Source: Rhodospirillales bacterium
GTDB taxonomy: Bacteria; Pseudomonadota; Alphaproteobacteria; Azospirillales; Azospirillaceae
NCBI GenBank assembly: GCA_947457845.1
Contig: CANGXM010000002.1
Span: 1-52,702, forward strand
Direction: 5' to 3'
Length of the DNA: 52,702 nt
The first letter of the stretch is position 1; every line of letters starts with the position of its first letter. The notes under the pieces are model-generated. The model was not told the origin of the DNA. It ran no database searches and saw only the letters and a list, made by a program, of their open reading frames with translations. Shown here in pieces: positions 42,212 through 51,713 of the stretch. Position numbers and translations under genes: made by a program.

Positions 42212-42932
42212 ACTGGCCGGTGATCGAGCGCGCCGCGTCGGAGGCTAGGAAGAGGACGGTGGCCGCGATCTCCTCAGGCTCCACGAAGGCGCCGGTCGCC
42301 GCGCGGGCGAGATAGCGCGCCTCGGCGGCGGCGCGGTCGAGGCCGTTGGCGGCGGCGAAGGCGGTCAGAACCCGGTCGATCCGCTCCCCGCGGACGGAGC
42401 CCGGCAGGATCGCGTTCACGCGGATGCCGTCGCGCCCCACCTCGCGCGCCAGCGTCGCGGTCAGGCCCAGCAGGCCCCATTTCGACGCGGTGTAGGGGCT
42501 GCGGTCCGGCGTGCCGAGGCGGGCGGCGACCGACGCCATGTTGACGATCACGCCCCCGCCGGCCGCCTTCATCCTCGGCACCATGGCGCGGCAGGCGACG
42601 AAGGGCGCCGTGAGGTTGACGGCCAGCACCTCGCCCCAGGCGTCGACCGGCATCGCCTCGACCGGCAGGGTCGGCCCGGCGATGCCGCCGTTGTTGACCA
42701 GCAGGCGGCACGGCCCCGCCGCCTCGACCAGCGCCGTCACCGCGTCGGCGTCGCGCAGGTCGCAGGCGATCCACCGGGCGCCGAACTCCTCCGCCCGGGC
42801 GGCGCCGTCGCTTCCGGGCAGGTCGGACAGCACCACCTCCCACCCCTCGGCCCGCAGCGCCCGCACGATCGCGAGGCCGATGCCCGCGGCGGACGCCGTG
42901 ACCAGCGCGCGGCGGGGGGCGCCTTCGGTCAT
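42183..42932 (-). CDS. SDR family oxidoreductase (TRAP operon)
   Basis: 249 residues. TASAAGIG near residue 12, then VNNGGI (the usual NNAG has Gly in place of Ala), Ser in MASVAAR, YTASK, and the terminal ITGQFIGVDGGF. The Asp at the end of beta-2 (VVLSDLP) indicates NAD(H). Its ATG overlaps the DctM stop by 4 bases, so it is the last gene of the dehydratase/TRAP operon. It may oxidise the imported hydroxyacid or sugar acid. The 3' end runs 29 bases into the convergent prolyl aminopeptidase gene. Confidence 0.88.
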   Translation of the reverse strand: MTEGAPRRALVTASAAGIGLAIVRALRAEGWEVVLSDLPGSDGAARAEEFGARWIACDLRDADAVTALVEAAGPCRLLVNNGGIAGPTLPVEAMPVDAWGEVLAVNLTAPFVACRAMVPRMKAAGGGVIVNMASVAARLGTPDRSPYTASKWGLLGLTATLAREVGRDGIRVNAILPGSVRGERIDRVLTAFAAANGLDRAAAEARYLARAATGAFVEPEEIAATVLFLASDAARSITGQFIGVDGGFE

Positions 42933-44233
42933 TGGGCCATCAGCGCGGGCAGGAAGGTGATCACGCCCGGCAGCAGGATCATCAGGCTGATCCGCGCGAT
43001 GTCGAGCACGATGAACGGCACGATGCCCCGGTACACGGTCCCGAGCGGCAGGTCCTTCACCACGGTCGTGATGATGAAGAGGTTGAGCCCGACCGGCGGC
43101 GTGATGAGGCCCAGTTCCGCCACCATCACCACGATGATGCCGAACCAGATCGGGTCGTAGCCGAGCGCCGTCACCACGGGAAAGAAGATCGGCACCGTCA
43201 GGAGGACCATCGGCAGGCTCTCCATGAAGGTGCCGAGGATCACGTAGACGACGAAGATCATGTAGATGATCGCGAGCGGCGGCAGCCCCGACTGGTCGAT
43301 CAGCGCCGAGAGCGCCTTGGGAAGCCCGATCAGGTTCATGAAGTTGGAGAACAGCAGCGCGCCCACCAGCACGAAGAACAGCGCCGCCGTCATGGTGACG
43401 GTCTCGAGCAGGGAGGCGGTCAGGGTCGCCCGGTCGAGCGCGCGACGCCACAACGTGAGCAGCAGGGCGCCGAACGCCCCGACGCCCGCGGCCTCGGTCG
43501 CGGTGAAGACCCCGAGGTAGATGCCGCCGATCACCGTGACGAACAGGACGAGCAGCGGCCCGTTGCTGGCCAGCGCCGCCCGCCGCTCGGGCCACGCCAT
43601 CCGCGCGGCGGCCGGTGCCGCGGCCGGGTTCCGGTGCGCGATGGCCGAGATCAGGCCCATGTAGAACAGGATCGCGATGATCCCCGGCACGATGCCCGCG
43701 ATCATCAGCTGGCCGACGTCGGTGCCCGTCGCGATGCCGTAGAGCACCATGATGACCGACGGCGGGATCAGGTTGCCGAGGCAGCCGCCCGCCGCCACCG
43801 ACGCGCTGGCCAGCGTGTCGGCGTAGCGATAGCGCCGCATCTCCGGCATCGCGACCTTGGCCATGGTGGCGGCCGTCGCGATCGAGGAGCCGGAGACGGC
43901 CGAGAACATGCCGCAGGCGACGACGGTCGCCATCGCGAGCCCGCCCTTCCGGTGCCCCAGGAAGGCGTGGCAGAGCCGGTACATGTCCTCCGACATGCGC
44001 GCGCGGGTGATCAGCGCGCCCATCAGGATGAACATCGGCACCACCGACAGCTCGTAGCTGGTGGTCTGGTTGAAGGCCAGCTGGCCCAGGATGCCGAAGG
44101 CCGTCCGCTCGCCGTAGACGAGCCAGATGCCGCCGAGGCCGGTGACGATCAGCCCGAACGCGATGGGCATGCCGCAGACGATGAAGACGCCCATGGCGAG
44201 GAACGCCAGCCCCGCCATTTCCCAAACGCCCAT
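42929..44233 (-). CDS. TRAP transporter large permease (DctM type)
   Basis: 434 residues with about twelve membrane segments. Family hallmarks include SSIATAATMAKVAMPEM, GGCLGNLIPPSVIMVLYG and the C-terminal LGLITPPVGLNLFIITTV. It is the Na+-coupled translocation subunit. The ATG at 44233 has GGAGGGG upstream, better than the adjacent in-frame GTG. It lies 34 bases after the small-permease gene and overlaps the SDR start. Confidence 0.92.
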   Translation of the reverse strand: MGVWEMAGLAFLAMGVFIVCGMPIAFGLIVTGLGGIWLVYGERTAFGILGQLAFNQTTSYELSVVPMFILMGALITRARMSEDMYRLCHAFLGHRKGGLAMATVVACGMFSAVSGSSIATAATMAKVAMPEMRRYRYADTLASASVAAGGCLGNLIPPSVIMVLYGIATGTDVGQLMIAGIVPGIIAILFYMGLISAIAHRNPAAAPAAARMAWPERRAALASNGPLLVLFVTVIGGIYLGVFTATEAAGVGAFGALLLTLWRRALDRATLTASLLETVTMTAALFFVLVGALLFSNFMNLIGLPKALSALIDQSGLPPLAIIYMIFVVYVILGTFMESLPMVLLTVPIFFPVVTALGYDPIWFGIIVVMVAELGLITPPVGLNLFIITTVVKDLPLGTVYRGIVPFIVLDIARISLMILLPGVITFLPALMAQ

Positions 44234-44267
44234 CACCCCTCCGTGCCCGCGGGCTGCCCGGTCGTCC

Positions 44268-44765
44268 TCACATGTCCTCCTGCACGCCCACGCGCAGCGA
44301 CCGGCCGCGCGCGGCGTTCCACGCCGCCAGGAGGAAGGCGAAGGCGGCGAGGCCGACCAGCACCGCCATCGCCATACAGACCATGCCCTTGGGGATGCGG
44401 AGCTCCATCGTCACCTCGCCGAAGCGGACGAGCCGGTCGCCGTAGAGCCACATCCGCCACGCCATCAGCCCGCACACCGCAGCACCCAGAAGGTCGAACG
44501 CCACCGCCAGCACCCGGCGCACGGCACCGGGCATCCGGTCGAACAGGATCGCGTCGACCACGTGCTCGCGCCGGAGCGTCACCAGCGGCAGGGCGCCGAA
44601 CACCAGAAGCCCCATCGCCATCTCGGTCAGCTCGAACGCCCCGCGGATCGGGCTGTTGAAGACGTAGCGCCCGAGCACGTCGGCGAAGGTGAGCGCCATG
44701 ACGAGGCCCGCGATCGCCCCGGCCGCCACGGCCAGCGCGAGGAACAGGCGGTCGATCAGGACCAT
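44268..44765 (-). CDS. TRAP transporter small permease (DctQ type)
   Basis: 165 residues, four predicted membrane helices. The conserved region VLGRYVFNSPIRGAFELTEM after the first helix, and the FGALPLVTLRREHVVDAIL segment, are typical of DctQ. It pairs with the DctM subunit encoded downstream. It lies 22 bases after the binding-protein gene. Confidence 0.9.
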   Translation of the reverse strand: MVLIDRLFLALAVAAGAIAGLVMALTFADVLGRYVFNSPIRGAFELTEMAMGLLVFGALPLVTLRREHVVDAILFDRMPGAVRRVLAVAFDLLGAAVCGLMAWRMWLYGDRLVRFGEVTMELRIPKGMVCMAMAVLVGLAAFAFLLAAWNAARGRSLRVGVQEDM

Positions 44766-44787
44766 GCGGGCGGGCCTCGGCGGACGC

Positions 44788-45834
44788 TCAGGGAACGTTC
44801 ACCACCTTCTCCGCCCGGTACTGCTGGGCCATGGCGCGGGCGTAGGCGAGGATCTCGTCGCCCGGCAGGTTGCGCTTCCTCGCCTCGGCCAGCCACTCCT
44901 CCTCCAGCACCTTCAGGCGCTCGCGGATCTTGGCGACCTCGGCGTCGGCCATGGTCACGAACTGGACGTTGCGCGCCTCGAGCGCCTTGCGGCCGAGCGT
45001 GTCGCCGTTCGTCCAGGCCCAGCCGGCCATGGTGGCGATCGCCATGCCGGAGTGCTTGTTCACCGCCGCCTTCTGCCGGTCGGTCAGGCCGTTCCAGGTC
45101 CGCTCGTTGAAGGCGAGCCAGAAGGTGTCGGTGTAGAGGCCCGGGTTGATCGCGGTGGTCGAGCGGATGGCCGGGGTGATGTTGAAGAAGGCCACCGATT
45201 CCAGCGGGAAGGTGATGCCGTCGGCCACGCCGCGCGCCATCGCCTGCTGCGCCTCGGTCGGCGGAACCTGCACCGGCGTGCCGCCCAGCGCCTGGACGAT
45301 GCGGCCGGTGACGTTGCCGCCCACGCGGATCTTCTTGCCGGCCATGTCCTCGACCGTGCGGATCGGGTCGCCGCGCATCGAGATGTAGGGGATGGAGTGG
45401 ACCCACAGGCCCACGACCTTGGCGCCCTTGTGCTCGCCGTACCGCTCGCCGTAGCGCTCGTAGGTGGCCCAGGCCGCCGCGGCACCCGCCCACGGGTCGG
45501 GCGAGGCGAAGGGCAGGTCCATCACCTGGGTCATGGTGAAGCGGCCCGGGTTGTGGCCCGAGACGCCGTAGCCCACGTCGAGGGCGCCGTCGATGACGAG
45601 GTCGAAGGTCGCCGGCGGCGGGCCGAGCGCGCTCGTCATGATTTCGAACTTCAGTTCGCCGCCCGTCTCCGTCTCGATCGCGCGCGCCCAGGGCTCGATG
45701 ATGCCCTTCACGATCAAATGGTGCATCGGCAGCCAGTTGCCGACGCGGATCGTCTTCTGCTGCGCCTCGGCCGGCGTCGCCCCGCCGATCGCCAGCGCCA
45801 CCGCCGCCGCGGCCAGTCCCAGTGCCAGTCTCAT
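44788..45834 (-). CDS. TRAP transporter substrate-binding protein (DctP type)
   Basis: 348 residues. A signal peptide ends at AEAQ (about residue 24). The TRAP-SBP signature includes the conserved Arg segment (GKKIRVGGNVTGRIVQALGG, where an Arg usually binds the substrate carboxylate) and GVADGITFPLESV. TRAP systems mostly carry carboxylates. GGGAGAGGG precedes the ATG; an upstream in-frame start would spoil the signal peptide. It follows the beta-hydroxyacid dehydrogenase gene by 48 bases. With the dehydratase this suggests sugar acids or hydroxyacids as ligands. Confidence 0.9.
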   Translation of the reverse strand: MRLALGLAAAAVALAIGGATPAEAQQKTIRVGNWLPMHHLIVKGIIEPWARAIETETGGELKFEIMTSALGPPPATFDLVIDGALDVGYGVSGHNPGRFTMTQVMDLPFASPDPWAGAAAAWATYERYGERYGEHKGAKVVGLWVHSIPYISMRGDPIRTVEDMAGKKIRVGGNVTGRIVQALGGTPVQVPPTEAQQAMARGVADGITFPLESVAFFNITPAIRSTTAINPGLYTDTFWLAFNERTWNGLTDRQKAAVNKHSGMAIATMAGWAWTNGDTLGRKALEARNVQFVTMADAEVAKIRERLKVLEEEWLAEARKRNLPGDEILAYARAMAQQYRAEKVVNVP

Positions 45835-45882
45835 GGTCCCTCTCCCGTCCTTAGTCCCGTCGTCGTGCACCCGGCGCCCTTG

Positions 45883-46764
45883 TCACAGCGGCGCCTTTTC
45901 CGTGAGCCGGTAGATCGCCAGCGCGTCGATCCCGTCGCCGCCGCGTGCGGCCAGAAGGCGGAACGCCTCCGCCGCCAGCGAGGCGTAGGGCACCGGCGTG
46001 CCCGTCCGCCGCGCGAGGTCGCGCACGCTGTCGAGATCCTTAAGCATCGTGTAGGCGTGCCCCAGCGGCGGGTCGAACCGGCCCTCCACCATCCGCGGCA
46101 CGAAGAGCTGCAGCGGCTTGGAATCCGCGAACCCGCCGGCCAGCGCCTCCGGCAGGCGGCCGGCGTCGATCCCGGCGTCGGCCGCGAGGCGCACGGCCTC
46201 GGCGATCACCGCCATGGTGCAGCCGACGATCACCTGGTTGCAGAGCTTCGTCGTCTGCCCGGCGCCGATGGGGCCCATGCGGGTGAAGCGGGCGGCCATG
46301 GCGAGGACGAAGGGACGCACCCGTTCGACGACCGCGTCCTCACCGCCCGCCATGATGGCGAGCGTGCCCTGTTCGGCCCCCGGCACCCCGCCGGAGACCG
46401 GGGCGTCGACCCAGTCCATCCCGCAGGCGGCCTTCAGCCGGGCGGCGAAGATCTTCGTCCGCTCCGGGTCGATGGAGGAGAAGTCGACCAGCACCTTGCC
46501 CGCCGACCCGCCCGCGGCGATCCCGTTCGCGCCGAAGACCGCCGCCTCGACCGCGTCGCCGTCGGTCAGGCACAGGAAGACGATGTCCGCCCGCCGGGCG
46601 ACGTCCGCCGCGTCCGCCCCCTCGGCGGCGCCCTTCGCCAGCGCCGGCTCGATCTTCGCCCGGGTGCGGTTCCACACCGTCACCGAATGGCCGGCGGCGA
46701 GCAGCCGCAGCGTCATCGGCAGGCCCATCAGCCCGATGCCGACATAGCCCAGCGCGGCGCTCAT
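45883..46764 (-). CDS. NAD(P)-dependent beta-hydroxyacid dehydrogenase (3-hydroxyisobutyrate/tartronate semialdehyde reductase family)
   Basis: 293 residues. The N-terminal Rossmann motif [12 protein letters not shown], the substrate loop [17 protein letters not shown], the catalytic Lys in GQTTKLCNQ and the second-domain segment [13 protein letters not shown] are all family-typical. The VWNRTR segment at the end of beta-2 (Asn/Arg) suggests NADP(H). Its start overlaps the dehydratase stop by 4 bases. The pair fits oxidation or reduction of semialdehydes in sugar-acid breakdown, for example 2-hydroxy-3-oxopropionate reductase. Confidence 0.88.
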   Translation of the reverse strand: MSAALGYVGIGLMGLPMTLRLLAAGHSVTVWNRTRAKIEPALAKGAAEGADAADVARRADIVFLCLTDGDAVEAAVFGANGIAAGGSAGKVLVDFSSIDPERTKIFAARLKAACGMDWVDAPVSGGVPGAEQGTLAIMAGGEDAVVERVRPFVLAMAARFTRMGPIGAGQTTKLCNQVIVGCTMAVIAEAVRLAADAGIDAGRLPEALAGGFADSKPLQLFVPRMVEGRFDPPLGHAYTMLKDLDSVRDLARRTGTPVPYASLAAEAFRLLAARGGDGIDALAIYRLTEKAPL

Positions 46765-48479
46765 GCCTCGTCCCCGTAGGAGAAGCGGGCGCCGCCCGCG
46801 TGGGTCACAGCCCCCTTGTTGGCCGGCCCGACCAGTGCGGCGAACTTGGCGAGCGCGCCCGACGGGTGCTTGGGCGGGCGCGGGGTCCAGGCGGCGCGGC
46901 GGCGCTCCAGTTCGGCCGGGTCGACCTTGAGGTCGATCGTGCGCGCCGCCCCGTCGATGCGGATCGTGTCGCCGTCCCGCACCAGCGCCAGCGGCCCGCC
47001 GGCCGCGGCCTCGGGCGAGGCGTAGCCGATGCACATGCCCCGCGTGGCGCCCGAGAAGCGCCCGTCGGTCAGCAGCGCCACCGCCTCGCCCATCTTCTGC
47101 CCATAGATCAGCGCGGTCAGGCCCAGCATCTCCGGCATGCCGGGGCCGCCCTTCGGCCCCTCGTGCCGGACGATCAGCACCTCGCCCTCGCGATAGCTGC
47201 GGGCGTGGACGCAGGCGACCGCGTCGGCCTCGCTCTCGAACACCCGCGCCGGCCCCTCGAACACCACCTGCTTCAGCCCCGCGACCTTCAGCAGCGCGCC
47301 GTCGGGGCAGAGGTTGCCCTTGAGCACCACCACGCCGCCCGTGGGCAGGATGGGGTTCTCCACGGGGCGGATCACGGTGCCGTCGGGCGCCGGGGCGTCG
47401 GCCACCGTCTCGGCCAGGGTCCGGCCGGTGACGGTCAGGATGTCGCCGTGGATGTGGCCGCTTTGAATCAGCGCGCGGATGACCGTCGCCGCCCCGCCGA
47501 CCCTGTGCACGTCGACCGCGTGGAAGGCGCCGCCCGGCCGCAGGTTGCCGATCAGCGGCGTGCGGCCCATCACCCGTTCGGCGTCGTCCAGGTCGAAGGC
47601 GATCCCCGCCTCGTTGGCGATGGCGCACAGGTGCATGGCGGCGTTGGTCGACCCGCCGGTCGCCGCGACGATGGCGCAGCCGTTCTCGATCGCCTTGCGG
47701 GTCACGATCTCGCGCGGGCGGGGGCCGCCGCGCATCAGGATCTCCATCGCCAGCGTCCCCGCCCGCCGGGCGAGGCCGGCGCGGGCCGTGTGGACGCCGG
47801 GCATCATCGCCGAGCCCGGCACCGCGATGCCGATCGCCTCGGCCACCATCGCCATGGTGTTGGCGGTGAACTGGCCGGCGCAGGCGCCCGCCGTCGGCTT
47901 GCACGCCATCTCCAGTTCGCGCAGCGTGGCCTCGTCCATCTCCCCGGTCATCACGGCGCCCACCGCCTCGTAGGCGTCGAGCACCGAGACGTCGCGCCCG
48001 CGCCAGCGGCCGGGAAGCGCGCTGCCGCCGTAGAGGAAGACCGACGGCACGTCGCAGCGGACCATGGCCATGATCACGCCGGGCAGCGTCTTGTCGCAGC
48101 CGCCCAGCCCCACGAGCGCGTCGTAGGCGTGGCCGTGGACCACGGCCTCGATCGAATCCGCGATGATCTCGCGCGAGACGAGGGAGAACTTCATCCCCTC
48201 GTGGTTCATGCCGATCCCGTCGGAGACGGCGACGGTCGTGAACTCCCGCGGGGTGCCGCCGGCCTCGGCCACGCCCTGCTTCGCGGCCTCGGCCTGCCAG
48301 GCGTGGGTCATGTTGCAGGGCGTCGTCTCGCCCTTCATCGACACCACGCCCACCATCGGCTTCGCGATGGCCGCGTCGTCGAGGCCCATCGCCCGCATGA
48401 ACGCCCGGTGGGGCGTGCGGTCGATGCCGTCGGTCGTGATGCGGGACCGCAGCTTCCGCGTCGATGTACCGTTGGACAA
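46761..48479 (-). CDS. IlvD/Edd family dehydratase (dihydroxy-acid or sugar-acid dehydratase)
   Basis: 572 residues from the TTG at 48479, which gives the usual short lead before [10 protein letters not shown]; longer in-frame TTG/GTG starts up to 48548 would run over a palindromic site. The FeS-cluster cysteines are present in [20 protein letters not shown] and [10 protein letters not shown]. The C-terminal [19 protein letters not shown] block is characteristic. The family includes IlvD (branched-chain amino acid synthesis), Edd and aldonate dehydratases. Linkage to a TRAP importer and a beta-hydroxyacid dehydrogenase favours a catabolic sugar-acid dehydratase over biosynthetic IlvD. Confidence 0.85.
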   Translation of the reverse strand: MSNGTSTRKLRSRITTDGIDRTPHRAFMRAMGLDDAAIAKPMVGVVSMKGETTPCNMTHAWQAEAAKQGVAEAGGTPREFTTVAVSDGIGMNHEGMKFSLVSREIIADSIEAVVHGHAYDALVGLGGCDKTLPGVIMAMVRCDVPSVFLYGGSALPGRWRGRDVSVLDAYEAVGAVMTGEMDEATLRELEMACKPTAGACAGQFTANTMAMVAEAIGIAVPGSAMMPGVHTARAGLARRAGTLAMEILMRGGPRPREIVTRKAIENGCAIVAATGGSTNAAMHLCAIANEAGIAFDLDDAERVMGRTPLIGNLRPGGAFHAVDVHRVGGAATVIRALIQSGHIHGDILTVTGRTLAETVADAPAPDGTVIRPVENPILPTGGVVVLKGNLCPDGALLKVAGLKQVVFEGPARVFESEADAVACVHARSYREGEVLIVRHEGPKGGPGMPEMLGLTALIYGQKMGEAVALLTDGRFSGATRGMCIGYASPEAAAGGPLALVRDGDTIRIDGAARTIDLKVDPAELERRRAAWTPRPPKHPSGALAKFAALVGPANKGAVTHAGGARFSYGDEA

Positions 48480-48539
48480 GGGCTGCCGATCCTCGAAAGC
48501 GTGCCGGGCGGGCGCACGATACGATGTCACGCTCCCGCC

Positions 48540-48551
48540 CGTTTGCAAACG
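48540..48551. promoter_or_regulatory. 12-bp palindrome upstream of the dehydratase/TRAP operon
   Basis: CGTTTGCAAACG, a perfect palindrome, lies in the 97-base gap between the MetE-like and dehydratase genes, about 61 bases upstream of the TTG start. It has the size and look of a core operator for a dimeric regulator. No regulator gene is adjacent, so the binding factor is unknown. Confidence 0.35.
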
Positions 48552-48576
48552 CCCGATGCGGAACCCGCCGCCGGCC

Positions 48577-49620
48577 TCAGAACGCCGTCGGGGCGCCCTT
48601 CGCCACCTCGGCCCGCATGATCCGCGCGCCTTCCACCATCGCCTTCATCTTCCCGAATGCGACCTCGCGGGGCAGGTACTTCAGCCCGCAGTCGGGTGCG
48701 ACCACGATGTCCTCGGCCGCCACGAATTCCAACGCCCGGCGGATGCGCCCGGCCACCGTCTCCGCCGTCTCGATCGCCATGTCGGACAGGTCGAGCACGC
48801 CCAGCATGATCTTCTTGCCCTTCAGGTCGGCCAGCACCGCGCAGTCCAGGTTCGACTGCGCCGTCTCGATCGAGACCTGATGGCAGGAGCAGCCCGCCAT
48901 CTGGGACAGGAAGGAATAGCCGGTCGGCCGCTCGTGGATGATCGCGGCATAGCCGAAGCAGATGTGGACCGCCGTCGTGCCCGTGATCCCGTCGAGCGCC
49001 ACGTTCAGCGCCTTCAGCCCGTACTCCTCGGCCTTCTTCGGCCGGGCCTGCATGTAGGGCTCGTCGATCTGGACCACGTCGGCCCCGGCGGCGAACAGGT
49101 CGCGGATCTCGGCGTTGACGGCGACGGCGTAGTCCATCGCCGCCTCTTCGTCGGTCTTGTAGAAGTCGTTCTGCGCCTGCTGCGACATGGTGAAGGGGCC
49201 GGGGACGGTGATCTTCACCATCCGCGTGGTGTTCTTCTTGAGGAACAGCAGGTCGTCCACCTCGACCGCGTGCTTGCGGCGGATCTTGCCCGTGATGCGT
49301 GGCACCGGGTTCGGGTGGCCGGAGCGGTCGAGCGCCGTGCCCGGGTTGTCGATGTCGACCCCCTCGAGCGCGGTCGCGAAGCGGTTTGAATAACTTTCGC
49401 GCCGGATCTCGCCGTCGGTGACGATGTCGAGGCCCGCGTCCTCCTGTGCCTTGATGGCCATGAGCGTCGCGTCCTCCTGCGCTTCGGCGAGGAACGCCTC
49501 CGGCACGCGCCACAGCTCCCGCGCCCGAACGCGCGGCGGGAACCGGCCGGCCAGCTTGTTGCGGTCGATCAGCCACTCGGGCTGGGGATAGCTGCCGACG
49601 AGGGTGGTCGGGAACATCAT
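48577..49620 (-). CDS. MetE C-terminal-domain-like methyltransferase (cobalamin-independent methionine synthase family)
   Basis: 347 residues, a single TIM barrel corresponding to the catalytic half of MetE; full MetE is more than 700 residues. All four zinc ligands are identifiable: His219 and Cys221 in VHICFGY, Glu252 in QVSIET and Cys311 in PDCGLK. The VQIDEPYMQ and GSYPQPEWL blocks are also conserved. Stand-alone forms of this kind act as methyltransferases or in unrelated catabolic steps; the methyl donor and acceptor are not clear. It lies 97 bases upstream of the dehydratase operon on the same strand, and the 211-base gap ahead of it contains an imperfect dyad near 49671-49690. Confidence 0.85.
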   Translation of the reverse strand: MMFPTTLVGSYPQPEWLIDRNKLAGRFPPRVRARELWRVPEAFLAEAQEDATLMAIKAQEDAGLDIVTDGEIRRESYSNRFATALEGVDIDNPGTALDRSGHPNPVPRITGKIRRKHAVEVDDLLFLKKNTTRMVKITVPGPFTMSQQAQNDFYKTDEEAAMDYAVAVNAEIRDLFAAGADVVQIDEPYMQARPKKAEEYGLKALNVALDGITGTTAVHICFGYAAIIHERPTGYSFLSQMAGCSCHQVSIETAQSNLDCAVLADLKGKKIMLGVLDLSDMAIETAETVAGRIRRALEFVAAEDIVVAPDCGLKYLPREVAFGKMKAMVEGARIMRAEVAKGAPTAF

Positions 49621-49670
49621 GGCGTCTTCGTCTCCTCCGGGGCGCTCGTTCGGACCATGGCGGTGGCCGG

Positions 49671-49690
49671 TTGCATACCATCGGTACCAA
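49671..49690. promoter_or_regulatory. Imperfect dyad ahead of the MetE-like gene
   Basis: TTGCATACCATCGGTACCAA has symmetrical ends (TTG...CAA) and a partly symmetrical core. It lies about 50 bases upstream of the MetE-like start codon, in an otherwise featureless 211-base gap. It resembles TTGGTA-type sites of FCD-GntR regulators only loosely. Confidence 0.25.
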
Positions 49691-49831
49691 GGCCCGCGCC
49701 GTCCGTCGACCCCCGACCGTCGACCCCCGCCCCCCGCCGGTCCCTCGGCGGACCCGGATCACGCTCTCCCGCTCGATGTCGGGGTGCGCGGCGCCCTGTT
49801 GGTGCGGGTCGGGGCGTTCGCTCCCGTTCCC

Positions 49832-50572
49832 TCACCGCCCTCCGGCCAACCGGTCCGCGAGCCGCCCGGGCAACCCGGCCTCCCGGATCTTGCGCGCGGT
49901 CGTGCCGTGGTCGTAGGGCACGCGGACCATCGTGATCGTCCCCGCCCCGGTGTCCAGGAGACCGAAGCACGCGGCGGGGTTGCCATCGCGCGGCTGGCCC
50001 ACCGCCCCCACCACCGCCACGTGCCGGCAAAGCGCGGACAGGGGCGCCGGCTCGTCGTCGATCGGTCGGAAGAGGAACGGCCGGCGGTCGGGCAGGGCGT
50101 CGAAGATCGCGGGCACGTGGGTGTGGCCGCACACGACGGTCCCCGCCGCCGTCGCCGCGAGGCAGCGCTGCGCGGCGCCGACGTCGATGACGTAGTCCCA
50201 GCTCTTCGGGCGGGCGGCGCTCGCGTGGACGAACAGCACGCCCTCCGCCTCCGCCGTCATGGGGAGGGCGGCGAGGAAGGCGAGGTGGTGGGGCGCGAGG
50301 CGGGTCCGCGTCCAGCGGATCGCCTCCTCCGCGGCCGAGACCATGTCGCCGCCGCCCGCCACCGCCGCCTCGTCGTGGTTGCCCATGAGGCAGACGGCCC
50401 CGTCCTCCACCAGCCGGGCGACCGTTTCCGTGGTGAAGACCGGGTCGGGGCCGTAGCCCACCACGTCGCCGAGGACCATGATCCGGTCGGGCGCGAGGGC
50501 GCGGACGGCGGCCAGCACGGCCTCGGTCGCCTCCCGGTTCGCGTGCAGGTCGGTCAGGACGGCGATCCGCAT
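49832..50572 (-). CDS. Metallophosphoesterase (calcineurin-like)
   Basis: 246 residues with all dimetal-site motifs in order: TDLHAN (residue 8 on), GDVVGYGPDP, GNHDEA, FVHAS and GHTHVPAIF. It matches the compact bacterial class related to diadenosine tetraphosphatases and YfcE/ApaH-like phosphodiesterases. No signal peptide is seen, so it acts in the cytoplasm. It is divergent from the iron/phosphonate-type transporter at 50727. The ATG used gives the canonical MRIAVLTDLHAN start; the upstream in-frame extension is not conserved in type. Confidence 0.87.
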   Translation of the reverse strand: MRIAVLTDLHANREATEAVLAAVRALAPDRIMVLGDVVGYGPDPVFTTETVARLVEDGAVCLMGNHDEAAVAGGGDMVSAAEEAIRWTRTRLAPHHLAFLAALPMTAEAEGVLFVHASAARPKSWDYVIDVGAAQRCLAATAAGTVVCGHTHVPAIFDALPDRRPFLFRPIDDEPAPLSALCRHVAVVGAVGQPRDGNPAACFGLLDTGAGTITMVRVPYDHGTTARKIREAGLPGRLADRLAGGR

Positions 50573-50726
50573 GGGACGCCCAGAGTGCCCCACCGCAGAC
50601 GTCCGCGACAACAATTCCCCCAACGGGCGTGCGTCTTTTCGGTGCAACCCGAATGAAACAAAACTGTCTCCTTCCCGGCACGTCCGCACCATAATGTCCG
50701 TGGTCCCAATCCCAGGAGGCGTCCCG

Positions 50727-51713
50727 ATGAAGTCCTTCCTCGCCGGTGCGATCGGCGGTCTCGCCCTCGCGGTCGCGGCCACCGCGCCCGTGGCCCAGGC
50801 CCAGAACCGGCCGGTCGTCGTCTACACGGCCTTCGCCGACGGCGTGAACGCGCTGGCGGCGGCCTACAAGGCGCAGACCGGTACAGAGGTGCAGGTGGTG
50901 GCCGCCGGTTCCGGCGAGCTCGTCCGCCGCGTCCAGGCCGAGAGCGCGCGCCCGCTGGGCGATGTGATCGTCTCGGTCGGCGGCGAGGCGATCGACGCGG
51001 CACCCCAGCTGTTCGCCCGCTACGAGCCGGCCGGGGCCGACAGGATCCTGCCGTCGATCCGGGTCAGCCAGAACTGGATCCCCTTCTCGGTCACCTTGTC
51101 GACGACGGTCATGGTGAACACCCGCCTCGTCCCGGCGAACGAGATCCCGACCACCTGGCGCGAGCTGGCCGATCCCAAGTGGAAGGGCAAGATCGCCTTC
51201 GCCGGCGCCGACCGCTCGGGCTCCGCTCTGCAGCAGCTGATGCAGATCCTCCACGTCTTCGGCGAGCGCGAGGGGTGGGACCTGTTCGGCAAGATGTTCG
51301 ACAACTTCGTCGTCACCGGCAGCTCCGGTGCGGTGCCCCGCGGCGTCGCCCAGGGCGAATACGCGATCGGCCTGACGCTGGAGGACTTCGCCCAGCGCTT
51401 CATCGACGGCGGGTCGCCGGCCCAGATCGTCTACCCGCGCGAGGGCATCTCCTTCGCCGCCGACGCCATGGCCCTGATCGCCAACGGCCCGAACGCGGAC
51501 GGCGGTCGCCGCTTCCTCGACTTCGTGGCCTCGCCCGCCGGGCAGGAGATCATCGTCAAGCAGTTCGGCCGCCGGCCGATCCGCTCCGACGTCGCCGGCC
51601 CGGCGAACGCCCGCCCGGCCGACCAGCTTCCGGTCAACAACTTCACCGTCGAGTGGAGCAACGCCAACAACAAGCCGATCCTCGACCGCTACAACCGGCT
51701 CGCCCGCCGGTGA
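50727..51713 (+). CDS. ABC transporter substrate-binding protein, ferric iron/2-aminoethylphosphonate type
   Basis: 328 residues. A signal peptide ends at AQAQ (about residue 28), then VVVYTAFADGVNALAAAYKAQTG opens the FbpA/AfuA-like fold. Other family features are PTTWRELADPKWKGKIAF and a C-terminal QEIIVKQFGRRPIRSD segment. Ligands in this family include Fe3+, thiamine, polyamines and aminoethylphosphonate; sequence alone does not decide. AGGAGG precedes the ATG. The stop overlaps a GTG start of the ATPase gene by 4 bases. A CATAAT box at about 50690 may be the -10 of its promoter. Confidence 0.88.
   Translation: MKSFLAGAIGGLALAVAATAPVAQAQNRPVVVYTAFADGVNALAAAYKAQTGTEVQVVAAGSGELVRRVQAESARPLGDVIVSVGGEAIDAAPQLFARYEPAGADRILPSIRVSQNWIPFSVTLSTTVMVNTRLVPANEIPTTWRELADPKWKGKIAFAGADRSGSALQQLMQILHVFGEREGWDLFGKMFDNFVVTGSSGAVPRGVAQGEYAIGLTLEDFAQRFIDGGSPAQIVYPREGISFAADAMALIANGPNADGGRRFLDFVASPAGQEIIVKQFGRRPIRSDVAGPANARPADQLPVNNFTVEWSNANNKPILDRYNRLARR

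Noticed and set aside
50655-50700. A possible Pho box (CTGTCTC and CCGGCAC) ahead of the iron/phosphonate-type binding protein
   Set aside because: The second repeat matches the consensus poorly and the spacing to CATAAT is short, so it is not supported.
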